A stretch of 64,000 bases of DNA from Chamaea fasciata (lineage: Eukaryota; Chordata; Aves; Passeriformes; Sylviidae): contig JARCOQ010000012.1 in NCBI GenBank assembly GCA_029207755.1, positions 3,368,001 to 3,432,000 on the forward strand, read 5' to 3'. A program made the position numbers and the translations under genes. Each line of letters opens with the position of its first letter. Within the stretch, counting starts at the first letter, position 1. Positions 48,701 to 62,975 of this stretch are shown one piece after another. The notes beneath the pieces were generated by a model. It was not told where the DNA came from and searched no databases. It saw only the letters and a program-made list of their open reading frames with translations.

Positions 48701-51700
48701 CCCCTTGTTCAGCATTAGCATTTTTTAGCTGCAGTAATGTTATTGGTGGCGCTATAATGTCATTAAATCCTAACGTTACACATCTGGCAATGGAGGGAAA
48801 CTATACTCTGAATGTCTGTAATGCAGCTTTTTACACTTTTATAAATTGGAATTTAAACCAGGTATTTCTTAGTTTTAAACACGGTCATGCAGTATTTAAA
48901 TCTACTTCTCATAGCTCTTTGTGGGCAAAATTCCACGTTTGCTTAGAGAGCATTTTATCTTATGATGTGAATAATTGAAGGAAAGTTGGAATTACAATGA
49001 AAAAACAACTAAGCACACCAAACTCTATGTTCTAACAATTCATGAATCATGTTTGGATTCTGATAGTTCAGGTGAAGGATTTCTTTTCCTTGTGCTAAAG
49101 TCTGTCCTTGTTTCTACTCTGTGAGGAAAGTGCAATACAGTGAAGTTTTCAAAGCCTGAAGCTTTTAGTACTTCTGGATCTTAAAGGCAAAGAACTTAAT
49201 TTTCTTTTATTCCTACTTCTCTTGCGCAGGTTTGAGAGCTTGTGTTCAAATGTATTAAAACAGACAGAATGCAGAAATGTCTGGGAGAATGTGATAACCT
49301 TAGGAGTCACACAGAGCTCTAAAAGTTACCTAATATATGAGATTATTTAAAGTATGTTACTTTTGGTTTGTTTACTATACACTTGAATTGTACGTAGATA
49401 TTTTGTGCTGGATTTTTATATTCCAGAATTCCCTTTACTGTTAAAGTTAACACTTAATGATGATAGAAGATTAAATGGCCTGTGCAGAATCTTTTGCCTC
49501 TGGTAAGTGAAAAGCAAACATCTCTCTACTAGATCTCTTTGTTTTTCATTACTACAGAAAAATTAAAATTATTTGACTTGGCCTCAGGCCTTCAATTGCT
49601 CTGTTGGGTTATTAAAAATACAGTGAAGAGCCAGTAATGAGTGGTATTCCTTATGTACCTTGGCTGTTTGTTCTATACAAACAGAAGATTGATTACAATG
49701 GTTAAGAGACTTGGGATTTATTGACTTGTCTTCCTAGGAATTTTTTATCTCATAATTGCTTTCAAGAGTATTTCCCTGCTTTTTTCACCCCCATTAACCA
49801 CTGAATCATCTTCTATAATAATCACTAGTAGCTGAGAATGCTAGCCAGTAAACTTAGTCCCAATAGCTGGCTTTTTCCAAATTATTAGGAGTATTTGAGG
49901 GTGCTTACTGAAGGGAGGGACCCTTAAATATTAGTGCAGGTAGAATTATGGATTTTACTATCTTGAGGATGATTCAACTGCATTGGGGGGTGAGTTAAAC
50001 ATTGTATCAGAAATGTCCACTGGTTGACATTTGATTGCTTCCACTTTTGTATTTTAAACAAAGAATTCCTTAACTGTCAACTCCCCTCCTGTCTCTGCAA
50101 ATAGCTTAAGCCCTGGATCCCTGTGTTATTCACAGGTGAATGTAGTAGTTATTACAGACGTGTGTTGTGAGCAAACCTGGGGCAAACTAAATCCGCTCAC
50201 GAAAAAACACAGTCCCCTTTTAATGTTGATATTGCTTCCCCATGAAATACTAAACCTTGAGTATTAGAACACTGATGTACTTTGTTCCAGTTTAGCCATA
50301 TTCATTTGAGGTTAAGCAGATAATCCTGTGAGCTTTGAGTTTTCTTTGTAGTCTCTCACTTCTCTGGTGGAAAATAAGCTGCAGTACAGTCTCAGAAATT
50401 AACGTAATGCTTAAACTCTCAAATGCTGTGGTTTAGTGATAAATACTTCACAGTGTAATCCTTGCTCCTAAATAACATTTGGAAGGAAGGCAGAAGCGAC
50501 TTTATGTAGGTGATAATGAACTTTGAAGCTAATTATAAGTTGGAATATGCATACATTTCTATATATGAATTCATAAAATATTGAGTTAAGTTTTAGCATG
50601 TAAAAGATGTCTAGGAAATCCGTGTTTGGGATGAGAAGGAATTATTTGGGGAAAATGATGTGATGTGCATCTTTTAAGAGCACTGACATAATTCCATTTT
50701 TTGCAAGGAATGATACAGATTCCAAACCAGGAAATTATTTTGAATTTTTGAGGTGTGTAGCAGGTCTCAGGTACCTTAGGTTTATCACAATGCTTTGTTC
50801 TTGAACAGAATTTGGCATGAAGTTTTTCGAGGTTTTTCCAGGATACAAGTTATTTCCATAAATTATGAGATGTTCGTGGAAAGAGGTACAAAGACATCAA
50901 GTTCTTTGTTTCTCCCTGAGCCTGGCTCTGTAAGAACAGACTTATAAAAGCTAAGCTGTTTTATCTGGTATATGGTAGATTATCTTCAATAGTGAGCTAA
51001 AAGGGAACAAGTTGACCATTCAGAAATTACTGTTGTTGACCTATGAAACAGATGGAAAAAGATTTTTGTTAAGCTGATTGTGTAAAATGGAGTGTAGCAA
51101 AGGAATTTGAATATGAAAATAAACTTGCAGTTCCACGGTGTCACAGAACCACACATTACAGCACACTGACATGTGATTTATGCATTTACAAGGGGGATTG
51201 ATGCTGTACAGAGATGCTTATTAGATATCACAGGAATGATTTTTGCAGTTGCAAAAACAGTAGCTTTCATATTGTTAAGATTGAGATGGGTGCTGTAAAT
51301 ACTAATTTTCAAAGCATGAATCAACTCATCCATGCTTTTGATTCCAAAATCCTTTCTCCCATTATAATTAATACTCAGTTTTAGCAGTGTGATCTCAGTG
51401 TAAAATCAGCTTATCTTTCAGGCTGGCATGGATTAGAATCTTGTTTTGATAAACAGTCTACAGACCTGAGCAATCATAGGGTTTACAAGTCAACTTTGAA
51501 ATAAGGACATGCAAAAGTAAATGGATTGACTGAGTTTTGCTGTGGACAGATACACAGAGCCTGACCATACAGGAAACTCAGACTGCAGCTGCGGCTTGGA
51601 ACATCCACATGCAGTCAGTTGTTCCATTTCAAGCAGTCATTTATTCATCTTCCTAGGTATATGCACTACGATTTTAATTTTTTTTTTTCTTTTTTATTTT

Positions 51701-54700
51701 TTACTACTTGTGCTGTTGGTATCCTTTCAGATACTTAAATAGTTCGGAAAATAAAGTGTTGTGATCGATGATATAAGAACTTATTTAGGGACAAATTTGT
51801 TTTACAAGTAAGACAAGCCTTTTTCCCTCATTCAGCAGGTTTGCTGCTCATGCACAGAATTCTTTGCACCAAGTGAAAAACAAAGCATGTTTTAATGACA
51901 TAAAGATTCTGTGAATTGTTCACATGACAAACACCTCTTCTTGTAAATCAGTGACAATTCTTTTCATAACCCTTCTTTAGTATTGGTTTAGTTAAAATAG
52001 TCATTATTGCAATATGCCATTAGAATTTGTAGATGCTATGAGGTCATCTTGTCTATAGCAGACAAGAGAATCCTGTGCATTTTAAGTACGCATTGGTATT
52101 TCTATGATTACTGAGGAGTCAGGACCAGCATTAAACCTGAGTTTCCTGTACCACTGCCATCATCTCCGTAAATGCAGATGTCACCTCAGAGAACTTGCAG
52201 GAGTTGTGAATCACAGTCACTTTTATTTTCATGTTGCCTGTAGGTTTACTTGTGCAATTCATTCTTCCTGTTAGTTTGTTCAGACAGTCTAAACTACTAT
52301 GAAAAAAGGTACAAATGAGTAAGCAATCCCACAAAGTAGTCCATGCTGTTGTTCTTTTCCTGGTCAGTGTGTGTCTAGTGAGTGTGTCATTGCTAAGGAG
52401 CACTCAGTGCTAGCAAAGGGTATTGCAGATATGGGTACAATGGAGTGCAAAATCAGGATGCCCCCAGAAATGTACGGATTTCAGATGGATACAATGGAAA
52501 TAGGCTAACGGTACTCACGTACTGCACTAGTATGAAATGTGGTATTTTTCAATAATGCCCCTAAAAAGTTTAAAGACCACAACATCAGCTTCAGCTGAAT
52601 TGAGACTGCCAAACCAATACTGGATTCTTTTGCTAGAAGCGTCAGCTTTCTGTACTGTGACACCCAGTTAGTTTTTCTCTGCAGGGAAGTTGATTATACG
52701 GAAAGTGGAAGTGTGGCTCTAGTAGTTCTGACTCATTTCTTAAAGCACAGCTCAGTAACTGAACTCCACCCTGCCATGGGCTGTGTGGGCAGATTGGTTT
52801 TCAAACACACCTTGGGATACTGGAACCAGTTCTGCTCAAAAGCCAGGACTGGTTGTAGGAGCTCTGGTGTGCTCTGGGGTAGCCAAAAGGCAGCCGTGTT
52901 CTGACCGTGTAATCACAAGGCTACAACAGAGACTGAAATATTACTCAAGCCATTTGGGAACTCCTTCAATTTCTCTCTTCTCCACAGACTCGGGCTCTGC
53001 AGGCTTCCTATTTGTTTTATTAGTACAGCTTTACTGTTCAAAGGCAACATAACTCGGGAAAGAATAGGGATCATATTATATTTAGCACATAGATAAAACT
53101 AAAAAAAAGAAAGCTCAGTCATGCAAACCTGGCATTTACAAGAGTTAATATGGATTAGAATGACCCATGTAAAACTCCATTATTACTTGTTGAAAGAATC
53201 TGGAACTAACAAACTGTCACAAATAGCATTGTGTGTCCTATAGGTCATGGTGATATAGTTAATCCTGAGCTCAATGAGAAGTAAATAAAATCTAAGTAAA
53301 TAAAAAGAAGTAAATAAAATAAAAATAAAATACTTCAGTGAGAAGTAAATAAAATTCATTAAATATTCAAAAAATTTCAAGTAAAAAATAGCTAGATTTT
53401 TTAAACATTTATTTTCTGCATGAACTGCATCTAAAAATAAAGCCCATTTCCATTCTTTCATAATGAAATACATTCTGGGACCAGCACAAAAACTGGCACC
53501 AGGGTACATACAGCCTTGTGGGTCTAAGATAAGAGCTGATTAAGTTCTTTTTAAACGGGAGACAGGGTTAATTTTGAAGTTGGGGAGTGTTGAAGAAGCT
53601 CAATTCCCCTTTCTTTTTTCCCTTTAAATGTTGTACATTTTAAGCATTAAAAAAAAAAAAATTATCATTCTAATGAAAATCTGTGATTACAGCTGTTGTT
53701 CATCTTTTATTTCAAAGAAATTATTTTTCAGTTGCAAGGGTCATATGTTAAGACATTTTTGGGGTTTTTTTTTTTGTACTACAGACAGCACAGCAAACAC
53801 TGTGGTTTGACATCCATCTGTAAATAAAGGCTATGCCCAGTGCTAGCTGGGGGATCAGCTTTAGTCAAAGGTTTCCTGTAAACAAAATACCTAAATAAGC
53901 TCAAACTACCCAGGGAAGAAAGCGTAGGCTAATGTGGAAGTCATGAGAAGCATTCTTGGCAAACTGTGATGTATGCAGCAACAACTGCAGGTTATTCAGA
54001 GCTGCTAAGAGGGACCCTGAAAGAAGCCTGCTGTACAGGTGCTAGATTTGGATTTAAGAAATAGGCTGTACAGTATCAAACTATATAAAAAGCTTAAAAA
54101 CCACAATGAGAATATATTTTAAAATTTTTCCTCTGTATTGTAAAAATTTTTAAATTAGATCCAAACCACCATTAAAAAAGGTATGAAATGTGCAATTTTG
54201 CAAGTGGAAACAAGAAGGATTCCAGAGGGGTTAATTAGAGTTGCTTTGTGATTTCTTTGTTTCCAGTACCTTCATATACCCAGTGATCACACAGACCTCA
54301 GAGCAGTTCTCTTCAGGCAAGTAGGACATGAGCTAAAAGTATCATCACTGATTTCAGTAGGGAAGATTGGCTGCAACAAGGAGTAAAAAGCTATTTTAAG
54401 AGACAAATGTACAGTACAATCTATTTATGTAAATACTTGGAAAACTCGGGAACAAAATTGTTTCCTAAGTACAGAGCTGTGAAATCAGTGCGCCATATGG
54501 AGCTATAATATATGGCAGAATATTTTAAAATCCTAAACCTTCTTGAAAGAAAACTGTTGTAAAAGTCTGCATTTAGAATAAAATGACTACTCACTTTGAG
54601 TTTTAACTGAAAGCTGCAAAGACATTTCCAAATGTACTAAAATTAATATAACTTGATATTGTTAAAAGGCGGTAACCCTTTTCACTTATTTCTCACAAAG

Positions 54701-54854
54701 CGTAGATTGTGGAAATGATAATTAAAGGCAAGTGAAGCAGATGGCTGTAACATAATTCGTGAGTCTTAACTGGCACTTAACACTAACTCTACTTTCAATT
54801 TGACAAATACAATAAGACACCTATGTTGACATACACGTGGTGCACTTAACTACT
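42702..54854. other. Intergenic desert, NETO2-proximal part
   Basis: AT-rich DNA with no recognisable gene, RNA gene or transposon. Short homopurine and homopyrimidine runs and an A-rich imperfect repeat (53274-53355) are the only structure seen. The part nearest NETO2 (about 51-54.8 kb) could belong to a longer NETO2 3'UTR, because further minus-strand AATAAA signals exist (for example near 53706 and 53408). Confidence 0.5.
53274..53355. repeat. A-rich imperfect tandem repeat (AGTAAATAAAA units)
   Basis: Four or five imperfect copies of AAGTAAATAAAA occur within about 80 bases. The phrase TGAGAAGTAAATAAAAT appears twice, near both ends, which suggests local duplication. It is simple low-complexity DNA. 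Confidence 0.75.
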
Positions 54855-55249
54855 TTTATTTATGCAAGTGAGGTATTAAAATTGTCTTGAAAAGCAGACA
54901 TCTAAAGAAGAGAAAATGGTATGAAGAAGAGAATAGTAGTCATTGCTTTCAGTGTTCAATGATTAGCAGTTGTAGGTTTTTTTTTTTCGTCCAACATCCT
55001 ATCTTATAATTTCCATGCAAAGTCTCCATCTTACTCCTCCACTAGATAGGTAGCTTGGGAAGATTGGAGGAAATCCACCACTTTTCCAGCAAGAATTAAT
55101 TATGAAGACTGGTTTTGTTTTTTGAAATGAAGTATTATAAGCTAAAAGTGTGTGCATCTCACACGCTGCGTATGGTACACCTTTAATATATACACTGTCA
55201 TTGTACACGAGCATTTTGTACATACACTGCTACCACCTTCAGCAGGAAG
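54855..55249 (-). other. NETO2: NETO2 3'UTR, minimal extent
   Basis: This DNA follows the NETO2 stop on the minus strand. The first strong minus-strand signal AATAAA is at 54855-54860, followed downstream in transcript sense by a GT-rich stretch (ACGTGTATGTC), giving a 3'UTR of about 0.4 kb. More distal signals may also be used, and I cannot rank them from sequence. Confidence 0.5.
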
Positions 55250-58200
55250 TTAAAAGTCAATAGATAATGAACCTTGTGCTGTATCTTCCCTTCCTCTGAC
55301 ATAAATTTCACATGGAATCTCCTCCATCACCCTGTCTTCTATCACCTGCTCGGGGCAGTCGTGAGCTTGCTTGAAAGTGTAAGTGCTTTTCTTGAATGTG
55401 CTGTTGAATGTTTTCATGGGCTGGGGCTGCGCAAAGTCATTGCGGAAGGGCAGTTCCATGGAGCTCAGGTTGGTCCTGCTCTGTTTGAGATTGGAGGCCT
55501 GGGAGCCACAGTGGTGGTCGTGAATGCATCTGGAAGCTGTTGAAGGGCGGCGCAGTTTCTGATAGTTTTCAAGTTCCTCTGATAAGTCTGCCAAATCTGC
55601 GGAAATTTCTTTGTCCCTTAGTGAGAACAGTTCATAGTGAGGAGGATCAAAAACTTCCTGGAAACCAGTTTTATTGAAGGCAGTCTTGCAAGCCATTACT
55701 TTTTTGCGCGGTTGCTTTACTTGCACTAGAATTGAAATGATAAGAAGAACTAAAACTATCCCTGTTGTGATGCCAATGATTGTCCCATGGGTTTTGGTAA
55801 TTTGTTCAAACAATCCAGTTTTTTTCTTTTCTGCAAAGAAAAAATGATTACGAAAAGACATTTATTAGTTTCTACACTTCTGATAATGCATTTAAACAAA
55901 GCAAAACTGTATTGTGATTGCCGTGCAAGTGATAAAATTACTTAATGGGACTGGAGACTAGACCTGTAAGTCAACGGGATTTGTCTAATTCCCTGTTATT
56001 AGTAGCAACCATATGATAATTCAGTGGCAGGTGCAACTCTGTGAACCAGTTCTTGCTGACACAGCTGGGATGTACCTTCCATCCTGAACCTTTACTGATG
56101 GTCTATATTCCTAAATCCATGAGCTAAATAGGCTTAAATTAACCTTAAATAGGTTAAATCCAGCTACAGATGATGTTTCTTTTACCATGGTTTCCTCCTG
56201 CTGGTAACATTCCCAGTGATGGCAGTAGAAGAAAACCTAGATTTAAAATTGTCTAGTTCTTCTTTGAAAGCAAAATATTATCAGATACAAGAATGACTGT
56301 ACTGGGGTTTTTTTTCATGTCTCTTGGAAATGTAATGGCTGTGTCTATTGTCTAAGTCTGTAATACCTAATTCATCACAGGGAGCTTTAGCAAAGCTCTG
56401 TTCAAGTTCTAAGAGTCCAATGATCAAGTTACTTGAAAAAAAAAAAGGTAGGTGGGGATACACGAACCAACTCAAAACATCTGGCAATTTTGGCTAGTAC
56501 TTCATGTGAAAACACACAAGATGGCAGCATCAGAACAAGATGGTTTTCCATATTTAAAATTCTTATTTGAAGATTAAAGTTTTCCAGTTGGATTTCTGTT
56601 CCCTTAACTTTCTTGTCCTGGGGGACTGAGAGATTTCTACACTGCAACAGTGGCTAGTGGAAGAAAAGCATTTAAGACTATGAAGAAGAAAATGTAGAAG
56701 CCTAAATCTTGCATAACATTTTCAGGTATCTGGCTTCTGGCATCTGAATATGTTTTATGTACCTAAATACCACACAAAGTGCATGGGGAGAGTTACACGC
56801 CATCATGTGATATCTGAAACAATCCTTATACTAAGCAGAGACTCCCCAGGAGCTGGCTAATAAGAAATTACATTTCTCCTTCAGAGCTTGGACTGCTTCC
56901 TTTGAGCCACTTTTTACCTTTCAAGTGAAGGAGGATATCTCACCGTGTCCTGCCTATCTTAGATCACAGTGGTGCCATCCATGGTGGGAGGTATGAATTT
57001 CACTGCTATGGCAGTTCTCTTGTCTGTGTCAAGGTTTCTTAATTCTCAGAAGATATTTTAATCAAAAAGTTGTTTTGCAAAAGGCGATGTCTTCTCCAGT
57101 CTCTTAAAATAAATTGCACACAACTGACTTCTCTATCAATTTTTGTGTTAGAGGGCTTAGGCATAAGTAGGTCACAATATGCTCAGATTTATGTAGCTAT
57201 TGATATGGACTAAATGAGGACTCTGGGTGTCTCAGGAACTGAGCACAATTGTGAGCAGTTCTCTTTCTAAGGCGAAGAATTGCTTATTTGGTTGCATCAG
57301 TCTCCCTTGGCTGGCAATGTGGATCTAGTCTTCAGCTGCCTCTTAATTTCTGCTGTGCAAGTATTACAGCAGAATTTAGATTGCATTCAACATAAAACAT
57401 GATGGGTTTTCAACACCGGATACAGCAATTTACAAATATTGGGAAAGACACAGTTTTTATGGAATTAATTTTTTTAATACTGCAGTACATGAGTACATGA
57501 GTGAAGTGTGAATTCTAGGGGAGAGTCTAGAAAGCAGCTGGTAAAGATGGGAAAGAGATCTAGAAATTAAACTTAAGATGGAGTGTTGAATATTGTCTAA
57601 GGTGAAGATTGTTTGGAGGAAGCTTAGTTTTACACTGCAAACTTGGGAGTTATGGACCAGTTTTGTTGACTGGAAAAGGTCCCACAATATGCCTTACATT
57701 AGAATATCTATTAGTGGTGTGAATTTCTTTGTTTACCCAAAACACAATTAACAAGTAGGGGTTTTTAATGTTTATTTACTTAAAAAATGCAAGCAGGATT
57801 TGTGCATTGGAAAGAAAATTTCTTTCAAGACCTTCTATAGAGAAGGTTTTGACCCTTTCTGCCAGGTCTGTTTCTCTTTGAAATGGAATACGTATTTAAA
57901 TCTTCTGGAGTTTTGTGTTCAGACCTATGGATGCATTCTATTTGTCAAAAAACCCTAAGCAAACAAGCTCAAGTGTTTTTGTTCTATTGTTTTCTTTAGC
58001 AAGAAAAATTGTTACACTGGTTTTGTTCTAACTCAGACAACTGAGCTGTTCTTGAAGCATGGGAGAATGTCTGTGCTTTAACAGAATAACAATTTCTTCA
58101 AATTATGAGAATTTTTTCCTATAAAGCCTGATATTGAAACAAGTCTTTACTGTAGTTGTGATCCTTGAAATAATACTCCCAATCCATGTTCTAGAAGCAG

Positions 58201-61200
58201 CAATTTACATGTGTCTGTATTCTATAAGTGTTTATTTCATGCTCCCTAAAAATTCCTCCTTCCTCCCGTCCTTTCCCACACCATACACAGCAGTTGAATT
58301 TATCCTGAAATAGCTTGTGATTTACAACTCCAAACAAATGATTTAAAATTGTCTTTGACGATTGTTGCTTCTATTTCAATCCTGAAAGAGGCTTTTTGTG
58401 CTTGGAAACTTTTCTGTGTTTTTACAGCTCTTTATTTTTATCTCTAAAAGGTATTACCTGCCCCTACTATCCTTGCTTTGCTGAAGTTTAGCAATTGATA
58501 GGATGCAGACTCAAAAATACTGAATTCTAGTTCTTATCTAGTTGTTATCACTGATAACCTTTTAAAATAGAGAGTATATATGCTGAAGAGGAAGAAATTT
58601 AGTTACAAACAGTAAGATCAATATTCAGGATGCTTACATGTGTCCTGAGTTTAAATAAAAAAATTGGAACACCTTCCTGAGATTAGTAGAAAAGCTGTCT
58701 TCAGCATATTTCCAGGAAAAAGACATTTCACGACTTTCTTGAAAGGCAAACTGACCAGCCTAGCTCATAAAGGCTGTGGTTTGCACTATATTCACCTCTG
58801 CAGTGATTCTCATCCCAAGGGTATGCACAGTTCTGAATGCCATTGCAGACTAAAGAATTATTGATACACATGTTGCTATGGCAGAAGTAAGTGTTGCCTG
58901 AGCAGGGAGCTGCAGGAGAGAAGAGAAAGAAAACATTCAGAATTTTCAGTAATTGATGCCTTGCAATAAAACTATTAAGTTCCTATATCTGGGGGTTTTA
59001 ACATGCATTCTTCCTCTCTGTTTCAAACACAATCACTTGTCTCGCACGTCACTATCTGACGCTTTTCTCTCTCTGCATGTGATCGCTTTCAGCGTGTTAT
59101 CAATGCTACAAAACCAATTCTTGCTCCAAAGGGGTAGGTACCAAATAGAGACAGTCACAAAACACAGATAATGGAAGAAGGCTTTAGCACGTCCCTTTTA
59201 AAACTTAAGACTTAAAAATCGCATGCTCACTATCAATTATATATTTATTCTGTGGAGCATCTGCTGTGTAGATGTTGTGAAGCAGTCTCTGAACATCTGC
59301 ATTTTAGAGCCCATTAATATCTCAAGGCAAATCAGATTTCAGCTGGTGGAGGACTGTTTCAGTAATTGCAAGAGATTTCAATAACTGGAGGCATCTAAGT
59401 CATTCCTGCTTGTGAATCAAAAGCTCCTGGGTCCTCCTATTAGAGCTAACGCAGGGATTGGAGTGTACAGTTGAGCTTTTTATGTATCTATCTATATATA
59501 TATAGTCAGAAATTTGAAGAAAAAAATCAACTAGAAGGCTGCCCCATGTTTCCGTATTTTTTACAGCTCCTTGACATAAGAAAAAATGTATTAGAAAGTA
59601 GTAATAATTCTTTTCAGGGTGTATCATATACATGGGGAATTATTTATAAATCCAGGGCATTGGACAAGAAATTGGTTTTGCCTTTGTTTCAATAATGTGG
59701 TATTTTTATGATGGAAATGTCTGTTATTAGCGGAGTCAGTTATATACTAAACAGCAAAGATGTGTGATAGACATTCTACTATTTGGTTTCACAGAAAGAA
59801 TGTGTTCTTGAGCAGTCTGGATTCTCTGCAACACAACAGGAAACCCAAAGCGCAGAGCAGAGGGAATGACTGCTCCTGAACACTGCATTTCTCACTTAGT
59901 CATTCTGTTAGGCTTGAGAATCTCAATGACAAAAAGAGGACTTATGCCCAAGAAAAAAAGAACATTCAAACCTTTAATTTTGATTTTGCATTCCTAAATT
60001 AAATACAGACTGTTTTCCCTGGGCTTACTCCACTGAAGTTGGCTAACCTACACTCATTGGTTTTAAGCTTTTGTATTTGCTGTTACTGCTTAACCCTGGC
60101 AATCTGGCAAGAAGTTCCATACAAGAACTTGCTTTAATTGTAGTGCAAGTATGAATACAGAATGGAGTTAGAGCGCATGTTGGAACAGTTTATCTATGTG
60201 ATCTCAGTGCTTCAAAACGTCATGGTAGCTATCACATCGCTTCCTCGCTCAAGTGAGTTGAGAATTTAATTGTTTGGAGAGTAATATTGTCTGAAGAACA
60301 CTGCTTTAAACCAGGATCACTCCTTCAGAAGGTCAAGATCAGGCCCATTCTGTCAGTTATGCCACAATGTAAACGTATTCCCTCTCTCATTTCCCCGAAT
60401 GGGTGAATTTTTTTACAGCTCTGTATTTTTGGATGATGCATTCTGCTGTTGCTTCTCCATCTGACAGCACAGTCTAATTTACAAGTTTGTGTAGTCCTTT
60501 AAGTTTTTGTGGGCATGGCTTTAGTTCACAGTTCACGAAGATGGGAGAAATGGACTTATTTTCCTTTTGTCCATTATTTGGGGAGTTTGAAGTCTAAAAG
60601 TCACAATGGTTGATCAATTCCAGCCTAGGGCTTCAAGGACATAGCCGGTCTCTTCTCATAACAGCTGCCCAAAAGTGGTGCAATGCTCACAGTGCTCTTT
60701 GTATCCAGCATTACTCATCTATTGAATCAAGCCAGGAATCAAATACATTGATTTTTTACATTGCTGCTAGCTGAATTACTTAGTCAAATCTGCAAGCAGC
60801 GCTAGGTGTGTGTTAGGTGACTGTCATGCACTATTAGTTCATTTATGGAAATCTTTCCAGAAATATTGATTGTTTTCATGGTTGGCTTCATATAATTACA
60901 AATCATTAGCAAGGTAGAAGAGAAAGATAGCTTAACAATCTGAAAATAAGATAAGCTTAGATTCACTTTTTTCACTTAGAAAAATTGCTTATGACTAGAT
61001 TATATAAAAATACTTGGAACACTTTTCAGCCACATACTTTTCAATGACCCTGTCCAAGAAAGGCAGTATCTCAAGTAAATAACAATAACCACATACCTTT
61101 GCAGATGTTCTTCTGCCAATGACTTTTGAGTTGCTTTAAACTCATAAATTTGGAAAGATATCTACCTTTAGGAATATTTTGTGTTTCAACCTCTTGCATT

Positions 61201-62975
61201 AAAAACCCCCCAGAACCTCCCCAAGAAATCCAAACTCAACAACGACAAAACCCCCACTCCAATAATTACAATGTAAATAGATAATCCCCCTGGAAAAGTT
61301 CATAGGATTTTCTAAATTGAAAGGTGGAATAACTTGCATTATTACCAATGTTAATAATTGTATTCAAATAAAAGCTAGTGGAAAAGCAGTTATCAATTTT
61401 TGCAAGCCGTACTTAAAACTGACATTTATTTAAATTCTCAATGTCTAAAGCTTATTAAATGCCTCTCGTAGGTTAAGCAATACACTAGCTTGAAACATGC
61501 AACTGTTCCTTACTACCATTTACTCCAAGTACGCCAGAAGCTATTTCTCTTATACATATCTGTTACTTTAGAAAGGTTGTTTTACAAAAAGTAGCTTTTC
61601 CCCTATGTTAATATTTACTGTTCTATGGAACAGAACATAAAAGCTACCTGTTACTTGAAACCTGAACTTTCTTGCAAGATAGTGACCATGATCTCTTTCA
61701 GGACTGGCTACAGACATGTTCTGTCAGAAGTTATTATTTTTGTCAGCAAATCTGTACTATTTATTCTTCAAACAGAACTTTTTGAAAACCTTTAGCACAA
61801 GCATAGGTCTGATAGTCAGAAATGGGAACATTTCATTTGGCTTTCCTCATGTATCTCAGATCTGCTCTGCAGTTCTGAACTCAGTCTGCTTTAGTGCCAT
61901 ATAAATGGCACTGCAATGCTTTGGACAGTATTGTCCTCTGTAAATACGTGAGGCAACAGAATTCCATTCAGGTACAACACCCTTAAAAGAAAAAAAAAAT
62001 CTCACAAAAAACCTGCTTTCAAGAAACATCTTCATTTACAATGAGAATAAAGACTATTTCTAACCCAGATATGGAATCCAAACAAAAATCCAGATGGCAT
62101 TTACAGCTCTGCTTTAATTACAGGCTTCTTGAATAAACTTGAATTTAACTACTTATCTATGGATGCGCCACACCACAAGGCTTTGCTAAGGGAGCACTCG
62201 TGGGTTCCATTAGAGCCAAATGCAGCTGAGGATAAGGGAGCAGCTTGGCTGGAGGGGGTGTAGCTCCAGACACACAGTTGAAGATAGAGCTGTGTTTAGG
62301 AAGGAGAGAAAGATTTTACAGGATCAGGCATGTTTTCTACTCTTCTGAACATCCAGAGTGGCTTTAAGAAGAGCCTGTTGTGGTGTCTGGCAGGGAACTG
62401 GGAGCTAGTGGGAGAGCACACTTCAGTCCCACTGCTGTCTCTTTGAAATAAGTCTGTGCTCATTTGTAGGGAAGGACGGATGTCTCTCTGTAAGAAGGAT
62501 GTAGCCTAGGGCAGTATTGCTGAATTCAAATGGAAAATCAACCTTTTAAGAAGGAAGGAAAGCTTTTCTTCAGGAACCATGTTAGAAATGTAATAAAGCA
62601 ATTATCTAATTTACCTGCTAGTATGTGAAGGAAACAGAAACAACATTTTTCGTGCATTTCTTCTGCTTAATATACAGCTGATGCTTTCCCTAAAATACCT
62701 GAAGCATCCCGATGCCAGGAGAATTGGCACTTTTAGATCTACTTACGATCCACAAAGGAAGTGAAGAGCATTCTGAACCTGCTCAGTCTGCTGCCTTCAT
62801 CCGCCCACATCCGCACCACCCCTGTCCCTGTCTGCAGCGTGACGTCGTTGGCCACCGTGCTGCAGAACTTGGCCTTCAGGTTTTCAATGGAACTGCTCCC
62901 GTCGTACACAGCGACAAAGTTCCTTTTGCATTCGTTGGAATGCTCCATCTGATAGTCCAGAAATCGCATATAGAT
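55250..62975 (-). CDS. NETO2: NETO2, neuropilin and tolloid-like 2 (3' part, last three coding exons)
   Basis: Minus-strand exons are 62975-62747, 58909-58796 and 55830-55250 (stop TTA on + at 55250-55252). They total 924 bp (307 aa plus stop), against about 525 aa for the whole human protein. Donors are C|GTAAGT and AGAG|GTGAAT, acceptors CCAACAG|, CTCCTGCAG| and TTTCTTTGCAG|, all in phase. The first exon encodes the second half of CUB2 ([20 protein letters not shown] to [14 protein letters not shown]). The second encodes the LDLa module (six cysteines, PWDENHC). The third encodes a transmembrane segment ([15 protein letters not shown]), the cytoplasmic tail and the C terminus ending SIDF. 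The family protein is a single-pass auxiliary subunit of kainate receptors and a partner of the K-Cl cotransporter KCC2, at neuronal membranes. The signal peptide, CUB1 and the start of CUB2 lie beyond the window. The introns (55831-58795 and 58910-62746) show nothing else. Confidence 0.97.

Noticed and set aside
55274..55543. 89-codon + strand frame within the NETO2 tail exon
   Set aside because: It is the antisense shadow of the conserved NETO2 coding sequence.
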